DNA from: Neckera pumila | Lineage: Eukaryota; Streptophyta; Bryopsida; Hypnales; Neckeraceae | Length of the DNA: 64,000 nucleotides | Assembly (NCBI GenBank): GCA_963969595.1 | Contig: OZ018409.1 | Span: 18,322,975-18,386,974, forward strand | Reading direction: 5' to 3' | Part shown: in pieces, positions 24,448 to 36,663 of the stretch | Layout: each line of letters opens with the position of its first letter | How positions within the stretch are numbered: the stretch's first letter is position 1 | The notes under the pieces: model-generated | What the model saw: the letters and a program-made list of their open reading frames with translations, nothing else | What the model was told of the DNA's origin: nothing | Databases searched by the model: none | Position numbers and translations under genes: made by a program

Positions 24448-25009
24448 ACCGCCACCAGTAGCACTCCATTTAACCACGGCATCAATAGGTGGAGTGAGGC
24501 ACTTGCTACATAACATTGTATATTGGCCCTTGAGGTTCCCCAACCTGAAGGGATAACTTTACAGAGATGCCTTCTCTGCTATGACTTTAGTAAAATTCTG
24601 AGTTCCAGATTGTTTGTTTGTTGCTGTTCTACAGTGCTCCCAGAGACACTCCATTCAAGATGCAACAGCAGACCCTAAATGGAGGGAGCCATAGGGAAGT
24701 CCGCAGCATGGCTTAATAATGTTATGTACCTCATGAGATGTGGCAGTGCACTCAAGACCTCATGCTCCACATCAACCACCCCTTAAAGTCCTCGCTGAAG
24801 TTTTCTCCTTTCTTCTCACTCTTCTCACTAGCCTCCACGTCTTTCACTAAGGTCATAGTCAAAATTGACTAAGTTGGTATGAGGTAAACTTGCCACTACA
24901 AAAGGCCCTTTGTTGCCGAGCAAATGTGGGAGTGATAGAAGAACAACACAACTTTTATCGTAACGTTAGAGCAAGGAGGTTGAGTGAACTGGCAGTACAC
25001 TTGTAATTT

Positions 25010-25430
25010 CTTGATGATTTCTTGTGTAGTAAGGAAGTCTTCATTTGAAATCCATATAGTGAAAAACTAGAGACAAATTTTCAAGAACATTGAAATTACA
25101 AATTCCAAGATAATAGTATTTGAAGTTAAAAAAATATGTGTTTTCTCAAACTTGTTTTGCAAGATTAGTATAGTTTGATTTCTTTTGGGATCAGATTTTT
25201 GTACTAAATGTATTTTTTTCAATTACATTCTATATCATGCTAGTTGCCTATATGGCCAAATTTCAAAAGTATAGGAGGAATTTAGCTAAAGGTGCCAAAA
25301 TTGCCCAAACTCTCTGGATCTTGTTGGACAACATAACTTCTAATCCAGACATCCTATTGGAGTTTTTTTAATTCCCATCAAGGGGGTGAATGCTTCCATC
25401 TTGTGTCAAAGTTTTGAAAACATCCATTGA
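25010..25430. repeat. Dispersed repeat, left half of interrupted copy
   Basis: Aligns with 17440-17880, for example the block around TCATTTGAAATCCATATAGTG against TTATTTGAAATACAAATAGTG. Similarity stops near 25430 and resumes with the adjoining half only at about 28940. Confidence 0.6.
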
Positions 25431-26167
25431 ATATTGAAAATTTGAAATCATATGACACTACCTAAATTTTTAAGTGTTCGGATAATTGGTCATGTAAGGC
25501 TAAACAACTATTTTTGAAGAATCCTCCAATATTTGTGTTCTACTCTATTGCCATACTAATTGCATGCAAAAGAGACCTGCAATTGTAAAAGCGAAGGGAA
25601 ATGATTTTGATAATACTACACCACTTTAGACCCATTCAATAAAAAGAATAAAAAAGAAAGCTTCCTTTAAGGTTTATATAGCTCCGAATGGATGGGTTGT
25701 GGTAATAGGGGCTCAAGAAGCGGTCCTCATTGCACTAGAAAGTCAATCCAAGACAAGAAAGGCCATGATTGTAGCATTTGACATGGCTCAATAGCAATCC
25801 GTATGGCATGCTTTTTCTCATCTATGTATCTCATAAGTAATGAATTGCTCAATTACAAAGTCCATAGTAGAATAAACCAGATAAACATAGGTTTTGCATC
25901 CCAATCCATGACAAAGGTGGATAGGGGGCTTTGACTGCAACATCTTGAATTGGTATTTTCATGCATTTCAGTCCTTCTTTTATTATTTTCAAACCTTTCT
26001 TGTTGACCAATTGTTTTCATATAATTTCATGTTTTTCTTGTCATTTTTGTTTTGATGAAAATATAACATTATTCAACAACTTTTGATGTTCCTTGCAGCT
26101 AATTTCTAAGGAACAAAATACTCGATCATACATTAGAGAAAAATTCAGCCCTTTATAGGGTTGTCCA

Positions 26168-26209
26168 AAGTTGACATGCCATGCTATTCTTTGCATGGCA
26201 TGTCAACTT
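26168..26209. other. Perfect 17-bp hairpin
   Basis: AAGTTGACATGCCATGC at 26168-26184 is exactly reverse-complementary to 26193-26209, with an 8-base loop. It could be the junction of a foldback element or a small-RNA precursor. Neighbouring sequence does not extend the stem much. Confidence 0.7.
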
Positions 26210-28934
26210 CAAAATTGCTCTTGGTGAGCAGTCAGTGTCTCTGACTGCTCGCCGGAGCAGTCAAGTCCCGCAGAATTTATTTTTTTACTTATTTTTTTTT
26301 AAATTTAATATTTTTTTAAGATTAAATTTTATTTTTTTTATTTTTTTATTTGGAATTCTGGGTTCTTGCGCCATTGCTGCTGCAATTTCAGCAGGGCGAA
26401 ATAGGGGAAAAACGGTTTTTTGAGCAAAATAAAAGCAAATTTCAAGGTACCTTGGAGGATTGTGGAGCAGCCCACCAAAGGCCTGAAATTTCCTCTAAAT
26501 TTTAGGTTTAGAAAATTTAATTAGATGGTCAAGCTTGTGGAAGATATTGACATGTTAAGTTGATAGAAAAGAAAATCAATAAATAGGAGAATGATAGTGG
26601 ACTTGAGATTCATTTTGAATCAACATGATTCATTTTGAACGCAATTTTTACAATTTTTCAAAAAAAGAAGTTCAACAAGAGTCATTAGAACAATCACACC
26701 TTTGGAATTAATAGTTTTCCATTCCTTCTTAAAAACTATTGATTATTTAGTTTTCCCTTCAATCTTGTACTTATTTCTATTGAACTATTTAAAAAAAAAT
26801 GAAAACCAAATTATTGTTTTTTAATTTTTTTTCCTAGACTTTCAACTCTAGACTTTAACATAAAAAATAGAAATGCAAAGTATGTAGTGCAAAAAAATTT
26901 AAACTGAGAAGACTCAAAGCCTTACAATCTAGTTAGGTAAGGTGCAAAAATCAACAACTTATTCACTTCAAACGCAAATACCATGCAATCCATGTAGTTA
27001 AAGTTTTTGAAATTTATTTTGCACATTCAGTCTTACACTAGTCTAATGCAAGATCCTATAGTTAGATATGCAAAAAGAATAAAATTCTATAGTTTTTTGC
27101 ACTTTGCAATAGAAATGGCAGTTTTGAGTGTTTTTTTGGATGAAAAAAATGCCTTGGGAATTTAGGGGTTAAATTTTCTTTTATAATATGGACTCAAATA
27201 ATATCCCTCTTCTTTTGGAAATAAGTAATTCTATAGATGGATAGAATATCTTCTTCATAAAGTTAATGTTAAGTAACTCAAATTTGTATAAAATAGGATA
27301 TTTAGAAGAACACTTACTAGACATAACTTCATTCATGTGAGTAGAAAAGTTAAGCTCAATTGTAAGGCATTGAGTGCAATAGAAATTAGTGTTAGACAAG
27401 TCTTGAGCATGAAGTCCATAGTGCTTATTATTACATTAGTCTGCAACTCCTTGCAATGTAGTAGAAGATGGAAATGAATTTTGATTTGCTTCTTGTGCAT
27501 ACTTTTTTATATTCTTTATGGCATAGTATTCAGACCAAAAGTTGTAATGTCCAAGAAAAAAATGGATATGGTAGGCAACCTGGGTTACTAACTCACTCTA
27601 TGCAAAATCCTTTTCTACTTTTAAAATTTGGAAAGTGTATTGGTAAGATGATATAAAATGTGATTGTTAAAAAAATCTATATGCAAAAATATCATTCTAA
27701 GAAAACAATGTTTGTTGACAATGTAGGGTTGGAAATTATTTTTTTATATCATTGTGTCAAAATTTTATTCGACACATGTCCGTAGTAATCTAGATTGTAT
27801 AGAATACAATTTAGTGCAATTAAATTTGAGGAGAATTTATTTAATTTTTAATTTTGCTCCAAGCATTAGAATATGATAGTTTTGGACAAATTCAACCTGA
27901 AACATATTCCAACCTTGTGAAGGAAGAAGACTTTGAGCAAAGTCAAGAGGAACTCTATATTGACTAGGCTCAATTCCTTCTCCAAGTTCCAACCATTGTT
28001 TTGTATACATTAGGAAAAAAATGAGCCTTTCAAGGGGCTGCTTTCCTTTGAGAAGTTCCCTTCAATGGAACTCGCAGTCCTTTTGAGGAATAGTGGCCAC
28101 TAATCATCATCAATGATGAATAGTGATCACAATAAAAAATATGAAAAATATGAAAAATTCAAAAATTATATTATAAAATATTTTGAAAATATTTTGAAAA
28201 AAATAAAAATAAATAAATGATTAAAAAATAATAAGTTAATAATAATACAAAAATAGCAGTCTGACATGGTACCACTTATGCTAGCATCAGATTTGAAATT
28301 TTGTAATTTCATTTTTATTTTAATGTTTAAATTCTAAACTTTTTTTGGAAATAAAACTCAATTATTTATCCTATGCTATTTAGGCCCTGTAGTTCATTGA
28401 CCAAGGAAGAAGAAAAAATAAAAAAATAAAAAAATATTATTATTATTATTTTTGAGCCAGCATTCCCTACTGTCCAGAATTCATGGCCCTTTTGAGGACT
28501 CATTCTTTTCCTAATGGAATATAAAAAGAATAAAATTAAGTGAAGACATCTGCATAATCTGTTTTTTTTGGAATCAATCTGTCTACTACAAATTCTATAC
28601 ATAATGTGCCACTTCAAAAATGGAATTTTAACACTTTTTCATATTCACCATGAAACACTATATTTCAAAAGTTCGAGATTTAGAATTAAACTTTAAAATC
28701 CACATTATAGATCAAGATCCATATTCCATACATAGCTCCTCTATGATCCATCACAGTTGGAATTTGGCTTTCTTGAGACGCAATGAAAATTGATCCTGAG
28801 TTCCCAATCTATATTCTTTGAACACCTCCATTCAACGAGAACTGAGAACTAATAAATTCTTTTAACTACTTATTGCCAACATTTGACAAGACTTAAATGT
28901 TAGTGACAAAAGTATAGGAATTTTTTATATCCTT
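26210..28934. other. Gene-less stretch, includes a 3' end of a long TTAA element
   Basis: No coding exon found. The sequence up to 27172 ends GGAATTTAGGGGTTAA and shares the interior of the second long TTAA type from about 26640, but no TTAACCCC start is seen, so it is a 5'-truncated copy. The remainder is AT-rich, with an ATT microsatellite near 28436. Confidence 0.55.
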
Positions 28935-28939
28935 CTTTA

Positions 28940-29770
28940 CAGTAGTTTGCCAACTCTATCTAGACTCAGTTGAGGATTAGTCAAATATTAAATGCAAAAT
29001 TGCGTCAAGAGTACATTCTTTCCTGTTTTCTTTGTACATATCACATTTTCATCCACAAATTTTCACCCATCCATTTTCAATAAAGTCTAATAGTATCCTA
29101 ACATTATTTCAATGAAACCATGCACCTTGATGAAACTTTTTTAATGTTGTTGCATTGCAATAGTCTCCATTCAATTTGTAATAAAGTTTGCAACGACCTA
29201 CTTGGATAAATATAATTAAAAATAGCATACATAGGAATATTATTCATCTTGTACTTCATAGCTATATATGCAATCTGGCTAAATCTAAAGTATTTATGCT
29301 AGTAGGAACTTATTGTCCGAGTAAAAATTTGCTTAAAGTAAGTATATCCAATTAGGACCCCTATTTTTTGGCAACACAATGCATATTCTATCTTCATTTT
29401 AGGACCAAAATTTTGCTTAGTTATTATTTTTTTAACTATGTGGTACAAATTTCATAAGACAAAAGTGACTAGATCCTAGATTTAGCATATGAATAAAGAT
29501 GGGTGTATATAGTGACGCAAGCAGGTAGAGGTTGCAATTAGAGTAAGGTAGGTACACCCCAAATTGCACTATGTTTAAAAGGGCCACTTCAATAGTTCTA
29601 CACTTTGTGTATTCTTATAAATCAATCTATACTTACATTATTGTTGAATTAACGATTTTAGAACATTTACCAAAAAAAGCTTTGACCCTTCATAACTTTT
29701 ACTTGCAATATCCAAATGTTGCATTCTTTAGTGTATTGGGATCTCCTTTCATTTGTTAATAAGATAATAT
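28940..29770. repeat. Dispersed repeat, right half of interrupted copy
   Basis: Aligns with 17895-18690 in the same orientation, including GCAAAATTG[TC][AG]TCAAGA and the block CACTTTGTG. Together with 25010-25430 it completes the repeat seen intact at 17440-18690. Confidence 0.6.
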
Positions 29771-30061
29771 AAAAATTTGGCCAGTCTAATAATAATAATT
29801 GTGTACCATAGAAAAACTAGTGCTTTTAGGTGTCCATTTTGGTACGAAAGCGTAGCAATTGGCACTATCTTGCTTACCTTCACTACTAGAAAATTGTGTC
29901 CAGAACAACAGAAAATCAATTGATTTCTGTTGTTTTGTACACTGGAATGTCCATTTTCACTGATTTTTGAATTTTTTGTTAATGCGAACAAAACAGCTTC
30001 CAATTTTCTGCTGATTTGAATAGTGCAATGACCAAATCAACAACTTTTGTCGAATTTGAAT

Positions 30062-30170
30062 CTTTTTGGAATCTTTTGGAATCTTTCTAGAATCTTTCTA
30101 GAATCTTTCTAGAATCTTTCTAGAATCTTTCTAGAATCTTTCTGGAATCTCCTAGAATCTTTAAAAATCT
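30062..30170. repeat. GAATCTTTCTA minisatellite
   Basis: About nine head-to-tail copies of a 10-12-base unit (GAATCTTTCTA with variants), lying inside the CACTA element near its left end. Subterminal tandem motifs are common transposase-binding sites in CACTA elements. Confidence 0.8.
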
Positions 30171-30949
30171 TTAGATTCAACTGAGTATAGAATACATTTT
30201 ATAAGATTTTGAAAAATTGTGGATTATTCTTATACCTTTAGCATTATATAGGACAAGCTTCGCACATTGATGTCAAATAATTAATTGATCCATAAGGCCT
30301 CAAGGCATTAATTCATTCTATTTTCTACTTTAGGATGAATCTCTTACAATGCAATATATATTGAATATGATTCTTGTAAAATATTTACTGAAGATGTATT
30401 TTATTGCTAGCTCAATGCCTAAAAAATCTTAGACCAATCCAAGTGACAACTAAAAGTTATATATGAAAAGGTCTTTTTTTTTTAAATGGGTGGTTTTGGG
30501 CAGCCATGATAAATAACTACAATTGGTTTGAAATTCTTTTTACATACTTTCGACAAGATTGTTAATAAAATCTCCAAAGTTGGAAGACATTCAATCACAC
30601 AGTTTTTTCCAAATTTCGATGTATTTGACACTCATTGCCAAGAGTGCTCAACATTAGAAAATGAAGATAAGCAATACACACCCTAGCGCAAACTAGAAAA
30701 ATCATAATCATTCATTTTCAAAGTTGAATTTGTGATGCTAAAACAAGATTTCAAAACAAACTTTAAAAAAATATGAACTATGTAAAATAGTAGCTTGATA
30801 ACTTTTAATTTATTATCAAAATGTTTTTGACACCAAAATTTTGTGCCTTGGGCAATTCGAAGTTCAACACCAAAATTAGAATTTTAAGTATAATGAATTT
30901 TATTTTTCTGACTTAATCATTCAAAAATTCAATGTTTTTTCAATTCAGT

Positions 30950-31300
30950 AGACTTTGGCGGCCATTTTGGCATAGCAAAACAACTTTTTCAAAAAACCTT
31001 TCAACAAAGAAAATTTGGGAATTCAAACTAACTTTCACCTCCAAAAATCCGTTTGCAATTTGAAGTTTCCAATCAAAAGTTATGGACAGAAATTAGAGAG
31101 GGGTAGCAAGAAACATTTTTTTGGATATTTTCGAACATCCTCTCTGATTTTTGTCCATAACCTTTGATTGGAGACTTCAAATTGCAAACAGATTTTTGGA
31201 GGTGAAAGTTAGTTTGATTTTCCAAATTTTCTTAGTTGAAAGTTTTTTGAAAAAAGTTGTTTTCCTATGTCCAAATGACCTCCAAAGTCTGCTGATTTTA
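30950..31300. repeat. Long internal inverted repeat inside the CACTA element
   Basis: The sequence around 30961-31110 is reverse-complementary to 31140-31300, with blocks such as TCCAATCAAAAGTTATGGAC matched by GTCCATAACCTTTGATTGGA. The loop region lies near 31120. It would fold into a stem of over 100 bp. Confidence 0.75.
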
Positions 31301-31390
31301 CAAAGAAAATAAAAACTAATGCAAAAACTCTATATATAAATTTCTACTCATGCTTTATGCACTTGGTAATGGCCATGGTTCAATGGCTAA

Positions 31391-31424
31391 GAACCTTGGA
31401 CCTCAACCATGAGGTCCAAGGTTC
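31391..31424. repeat. Perfect palindrome in the CACTA element
   Basis: GAACCTTGGACCTCA and TGAGGTCCAAGGTTC form a hairpin with a 4-base loop (ACCA). It lies in a GC-richer patch that resembles no tRNA. Confidence 0.8.
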
Positions 31425-32198
31425 AAAGGCCCATGGCTTCACCCGCCCGCATGGCGGGCTGCCTAAGTGGCCTATCCACGTGACGGGCTGCCCGGATTTT
31501 CCGGGTAGCCTAAAAAAATTTATTTTTTAATTTTAAATTTTAAAAAAAAAAAAAAACTTTGGAAAAATGTCCGAAACAACAGAATTTGGACAACAGATTT
31601 CAGTGAAATTTTGTCCAGTACAACGCGTTCGAAACAACTGAATGGACAACGCTTTTTAGTTGAAAATCTATTGTTCTGGACATAGTTTTTCTAGTAGTGC
31701 TTGGAAGAGCTAAAATATTTTGAATTGAAATTCTTAGGCTTGTGATTAAAGACCACATAACGTTATTCATGAACATTCCGTATAAGATCGACACTTTCCA
31801 AACCACCACTTTTTGCTATTGTACCTAGTTACTATTATTGTATAGGTCAAATTTAATGTTTTCTTATTGGCAAGTAAAAGGAAGTTCCAATGCACCAAAG
31901 AATGTGACATTTGGATACTAATCATATATCAAAGTTATAAAGAGTCAAAGTTTTTTTGGTTGTGGTTTTGAAATCGTTTCTTTCATATAGGTACATATTG
32001 ATTTTGGAGTCGTATACAAAGTGATGATGGCAGTTTCGGATTAGTGGCGCCTTTCTGGGGTGCCAACTTTAACCTTGAAAGGACGCTAAGGATTGAAATT
32101 GTTTGATGAATGACTTAGAATATCTCTGTAGTGGACAAATAAGCAAATATTCATCTGCTATTCAAGTTATGGTGGGAGGTGGAGGCATGTAGAGTCTT

Positions 32199-32814
32199 TT
32201 AACCCCTAAATGCCCAAGGCCTGTTTTGGGCTTCCTGGAATTTGCTCTAAATTGAACAAAATGCCAACATTTTGATAAGTTGTATCAATTTTTTTTAGTT
32301 GTAACCGTACAAATTCAAACTAGACATGTTAGAGATCTTATAGGAAAAGAAAACACAACATTATTATTTATTGAGTGAAAAATTATAATGTTTGACCATG
32401 AGGGTGCTAAAATTGCAAATATCTTTCAATCTTCTTTACACAAGTCAAATCTAAAAAGTTGGTGACCAAAAAAATATGAGGTTAAAAGGCCTAACTTGTA
32501 TAACCCAGATCAATTTATGGCTTCTTAAAATCTACTCTACAATTTTCTAAATGAATTTTGAATGTGATTTTTTCTCCAAGATCTAGTGTATTTGAGGCTC
32601 ATTTCCAAGAGCTCTCAACACTACAGGAAGTCAAGATTGCAATGGGTACCTTTGTACAAAAATTTGAATAAAAAAATCACTATCATTAAAATTAGACTTC
32701 AAGAAACACTTTCTAAAAATTTAAACTACTAAAAATAGCAACTTATTTAGGTTTTATTTAACTTCAAAGTTTTGCAAACACCAAATTTGGGTGCCTTAGG
32801 CATTTAGGAGTTAA
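32199..32814. mobile_element. TTAA-bounded element, 616 bp
   Basis: Begins TTAACCCCTAAATGCCCAAG and ends TTAGGCATTTAGGAGTTAA, an inverted pair. The interior is non-coding and differs from the 935-bp types. A related terminus, TTAACCCCTAAGTGCCCAAG, occurs alone at 56958. Confidence 0.7.
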
Positions 32815-32928
32815 GTCAGGACATGTGTCCTCATTGAAGGCCTTCCTTTTTTCAAAAGTACAGAGACTTGGATTACAGCGGCAACCACCTCTACCCCCTA
32901 TGTCGTTCGAAGGTTAAGCTTGATCAAA

Positions 32929-33451
32929 TTAATCCTCACAAGACACTGTGCACACTAAGTGTATGATAGATGTTAGAGAGTCCTTTGATGTAGGACAAAA
33001 GTGCAAATGTTCATCCTTGGAAATTTTGTGAGAAAACATTAGAAGGGATTCGGGGGCCTTGGAGGGCTGCAAGTTCCCCTGTGTTCCCAGACTACGAGAA
33101 TGCAGCTGCAGTAGCTACCTGATATGGAACAGCGGCTGCCACGTCATTTTTGGCTTCCCTTTTTTTTTTTTTTTCTTTTGCTTAAAATGATATTTGGCAA
33201 TTTTTATATTTTTTTTGAAAAAAAAAAATTTTGATAGCCCGTATTGTTGTTTAGAGGGGCGGGCTAGATTTGAAAATAGGCCTGAAACGGACCTCCAAGA
33301 CCCCCGAATCTCCTCTAATGAGGGAGGTCTTGCACAAGAGTTTGACCTCCAATGAGAGCTTTTGGTGTTTCTTAAATACAATAGATGATTCATACAATAT
33401 CTAAAAGGATGGTTTCCACATGGACTTGCTAGCCCATCCATACAAAATTAA
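32929..33451. mobile_element. Short TTAA MITE carrying a nested CATTAGA MITE
   Basis: The outer sequence begins at TTAATCCTCACAAG and resembles the 217-bp element at 59929-60145 (blocks CACACTAAGTGTATGATAGATG and TTTGACCTCCAATGAG). It is split by a 284-bp CATTAGA...CTAATG element at 33037-33320. Removal of the insert restores the expected short length. Confidence 0.65.
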
Positions 33452-33676
33452 CCTTTAAACGCCAACGAGGACATTTTTTGTCCAATGGATGATAGAGAAT
33501 CTTTCTAGTAGGATAGAAGTGCAAATATTCATCTACAAAATTGTGTTGTAAAAAGAGGAAGTCTTCTACAATAATTTGACTTCCAACAAGTGATTTTACA
33601 ATTTCTTAAGCAAATGATTCACACGGTTACCAAAGAGATGATTTTCACAGTTGCCAAGCCATCCTTCAAGGGTTAA
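33448..33676. mobile_element. Short TTAA MITE, 229 bp
   Basis: Runs from TTAACCTTTAAACGCC to CATCCTTCAAGGGTTAA, with TTAA at both borders. The left TTAA is also the right border of the element ending at 33451, so two elements share one TTAA. Confidence 0.7.
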
Positions 33677-34390
33677 GGTAGGAGCACCGAATTGCATTAG
33701 TGTACCCAATGGCATAAGAAACCAAGTAAGGAATTGATTTCAGAACTTAAATGTAGGTAGACTATGGATAGCTTATCATTTAACCCCTAAAGGTCAAAGA
33801 CTATGTTTTCACCCAAAACGCTCCAAAACTGCCATTTCTAATACAACGGTGTTATAATAAACAACATACATCCTATGCTTTTATTTTTTTCAAAAAATAT
33901 TAAACATTGAGTTAAATAAAGGACTTCAAAGTTTATTTTAGGGTAGGGAATCCATAACTGCCTGCAAACTAGAATACCTCATAATTTTCATCTCATAAAT
34001 CAAAATGGAATAATTCAAAGCTTTAAAAGTGTAAATGACTGAAGAAAACCAATTTCAAATTTTTATTTTTTTAAAAAGTGATTTTTCAAAAAAAAAATTA
34101 AGCTGCTCGTCGACCATTGAAATGACATATCATGCAATCACCTTTGAATCGATTCATCAGAAGTTTTGAAAATTGTTGGGCCTTAAAAGCTACTCCTCGG
34201 ATACACGTTGTGTGAAATTTTCAAAGAAAAAAAAAAAAAAAAATCCCATTCGTAGGGAGATACCCCAAATCGCTATGTTGCCAAAAAACGCCGTTTGGTC
34301 CTTTAGGGGTTCAATAAAAAAAAATAAGCGATCTATAGTCTACCTACATTTAAGCTCTAAAATTGATGCCATTGGATGCTCCTAGCTTAC
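33675..34390. mobile_element. AAGGTAGGAGCACC MITE with a nested TTAA element
   Basis: The outer ends AAGGTAGGAGCACCGAATTG and, inverted, CCATTGGATGCTCCTAGCTT match the MITE at 49050-49500. Its middle holds a shortened long-type TTAA element, 33780-34314, which begins TTAACCCCTAAAGGTCAAAG and ends CCTTTAGGGGTTCAA. Confidence 0.55.
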
Positions 34391-34790
34391 TATAAGGTTT
34401 CCAAAAACGAGTGCCATAGTCACGCCGGCATGCCTGCATGTCGGTTGTGGGAAGGAAGGAACCACGAACTTTCCAAGAAATTGGTGGGAATCTCTCTCTC
34501 AAAGGCACGAAGGCACCGACCCGCCAGTCTCCATCAGCCTGTTTCGGCGAAATATTGCCGAAAAAGGAAGAGAACCTTATTGCCTGTACCCTTGTCTAGT
34601 GTCTACCAACCAGTAGGAATTTCCTTGAAGAAAATAACTTACTCCGTACTATCTAGCTATTTCAAATACAATTAATTACTGTAGCTATTTCATCAACAAG
34701 TATTTGCTTGGAATTAGTACAGTAGAAAACAATTTCATCAAGTCATCTACCCCCCAATGTCAGACACACTAAAGCTCAAGGTAGGGTACT

Positions 34791-35725
34791 TTAACCCCTG
34801 AAGGACCGGTTGTCCCCTCGGAGGACAATTTGGGTCCGGGTAGGTTCCTACTGTCTCATTTTCTAGTAATATTTTTTGGAATTTTTTGAGGTTGTATATT
34901 TTTGCAAGAGCTTTGTGAATATATAATTTTTTTATTTTAATTGATGCCAGGGAGCAAAAGTTATGGCACAATAAGCAAAGATGGAACTTGGCGGGCAGTA
35001 CAAAAAAATTCAAAAAAATTCAAAATAATTTTTTTTCAAATTTTTGACTCAAAGACTATATTTTTGTCTACATGTGAAGCTTTGTTTCATTCAATTTGGA
35101 CTAATGATGAGAAAGTTATGGACAATCTTAGTTTTTTCGGGCAATCTAAGCATCTTTTTGAAAAAATAAGTTGTAGAATTCATTTTTGAATGCAATTTTT
35201 AGAATTTTTCAAAATTTTTTGTTAGACAAGGTTAAATTTTCTTGCTAGAGCAATCAACGTTGGGATTATTGTGATTCAATTCCATCTAAAAGCTATTAAC
35301 AATTTTGTTTTTTCTTCAATCTTGTACCCACCTCTACTTAACAGTTTTTTAATGAGCGAAAATTAAATGTTTTTTTTCCTAAATTTTTTTGGTAGATTCT
35401 CAACCCAACTACTTAACATAAATAAGTAGAAAATCAAAATCAATAGTGCAAAAAATTTGAACTAAAAAGATTCAAAGCCAAAAAATCTAGTGAAGCAAGG
35501 CAGAAAAAAACTTATTTTCTTCACTTTAAATGCATATATCTTGCACTCTACGTGGTCAAAGTTTCTGAAATTTCTTCCACATATTCATATACTAGTCAAG
35601 TATAAGATCTTACGGTTGGATATGAAAAAAAAAAAAAAAATTTTAAACTCTTTTCTCTTTGCAATAGAAATGACAGTTTTGAGTGGTTATTGGTAAAAAA
35701 ACCACCTTGGTCCTTTAGGGGTTAA
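34791..35725. mobile_element. TTAA-bounded TIR element, second long type
   Basis: Starts TTAACCCCTGAAGGACCGG and ends GGTCCTTTAGGGGTTAA, 935 bp. The beginning is nearly identical to the truncated element at 63691. It interrupts the 5' flank of the segmental duplication carrying the second EGF-like gene. Confidence 0.75.
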
Positions 35726-36650
35726 CCCCAAAAATACCAAGGCAGTTTCTGGTTCCAAAACCACTAAAAATTGCCATTTCTGCTGCAATCACTCTCTAAA
35801 CCAAAAAAAAACTTTTTTTTAGAATCTAACCATAGGATCTAAAACTTCACTTGGCTTAGACCATGTGGTAAAAATTTCAGGAAGTTTAACTGTACGGATT
35901 GGAAGATATTAGCATTTGAAGTTGGAAAATGAAGTGTTTTTGAACTATGGCCTGCAATTTCAGATGACTTTGACGGTCATTTGTGGATTTTTTTTGCAAT
36001 ACACACCACAAAATTAAAATATTTTGTGTTGCAAATTTGAGTTGAGAGTCTGGGAAAAAAATTTCTAAATGTCAAAACTTGATTTTCGCATATAAAAAAT
36101 TGTTAAGTAGAAGTAGGTCCAAAATTGAATGAAATACTAAATCGTTAATAGCTCTTAGGTGGAATTAAAACTCTATAATCCCAACGGTGGGATGGTTCTT
36201 GCAAACAAACTTAACCTTGTCAAAAAAAAAAAAAATTGAAAAAAATTGAAAATTGCATTCACAAATGACTTCTATAAGCTTTTTTTTTGTAGACGGTTAG
36301 ATTGCCCAAAAAACAAGATTGTCCATAACTTTCTCATTTTGAGTCCAAATAGAATGAATCAAAGCTTCAAATGTAGACAAAAACACGATCTTGGAGGGAG
36401 AAAATTTGAAAAAGAAAATTCAATTTTTTAAAGTTTTTTTTTCTACCCGACGAATTGCTTTTTTGACTTCAGGTGGCATAACTTTTGCTCCCGGTCACCG
36501 ATTGGAAGAAAAAATTACATTTTTAGAAGGGTAATATGATTTCCTATCTTCTAAAACAATTTCAGAAAATCAAGTCAAAGTTTCAAGTCGTACGAGCTTG
36601 CCCGAAATCCCAAGTGTCCCCCGAGGGAACTTTGGTAGTTTAGGGGTTAA
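35722..36650. mobile_element. TTAA-bounded TIR element, inverted, sharing a border TTAA
   Basis: Begins at the same TTAA that closes the preceding element (GGGGTTAACCCC) and ends TAGTTTAGGGGTTAA. Its interior is the inverted version of the second long type. The two elements thus form a tail-to-tail pair joined by one TTAA. Confidence 0.75.
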
Positions 36651-36663
36651 AAAGTTACCTCTA

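Larger units (their letters stand above)
29881..31699. mobile_element. Non-autonomous CACTA transposon, 1.82 kb
   Basis: The left end reads CACTACTAGAAAATTGTGTC and the right end is its near complement, finishing TTTTTCTAGTAGTG. The inverted ends extend for about 35 bp through CCAGAACAACAGA. The element is flanked by CTT at 29878-29880 and CTT at 31700-31702, the 3-bp target duplication expected for CACTA elements. No transposase frame is present. Inside are a GAATCTTTCTA minisatellite, a long internal inverted repeat and a 34-base palindrome. Confidence 0.85.

Noticed and set aside
31375..31450. Possible tRNA-like GC-rich patch with GGTTCAA motifs
   Set aside because: It folds as one simple palindrome without a cloverleaf or anticodon arm, and it lies inside the CACTA element.
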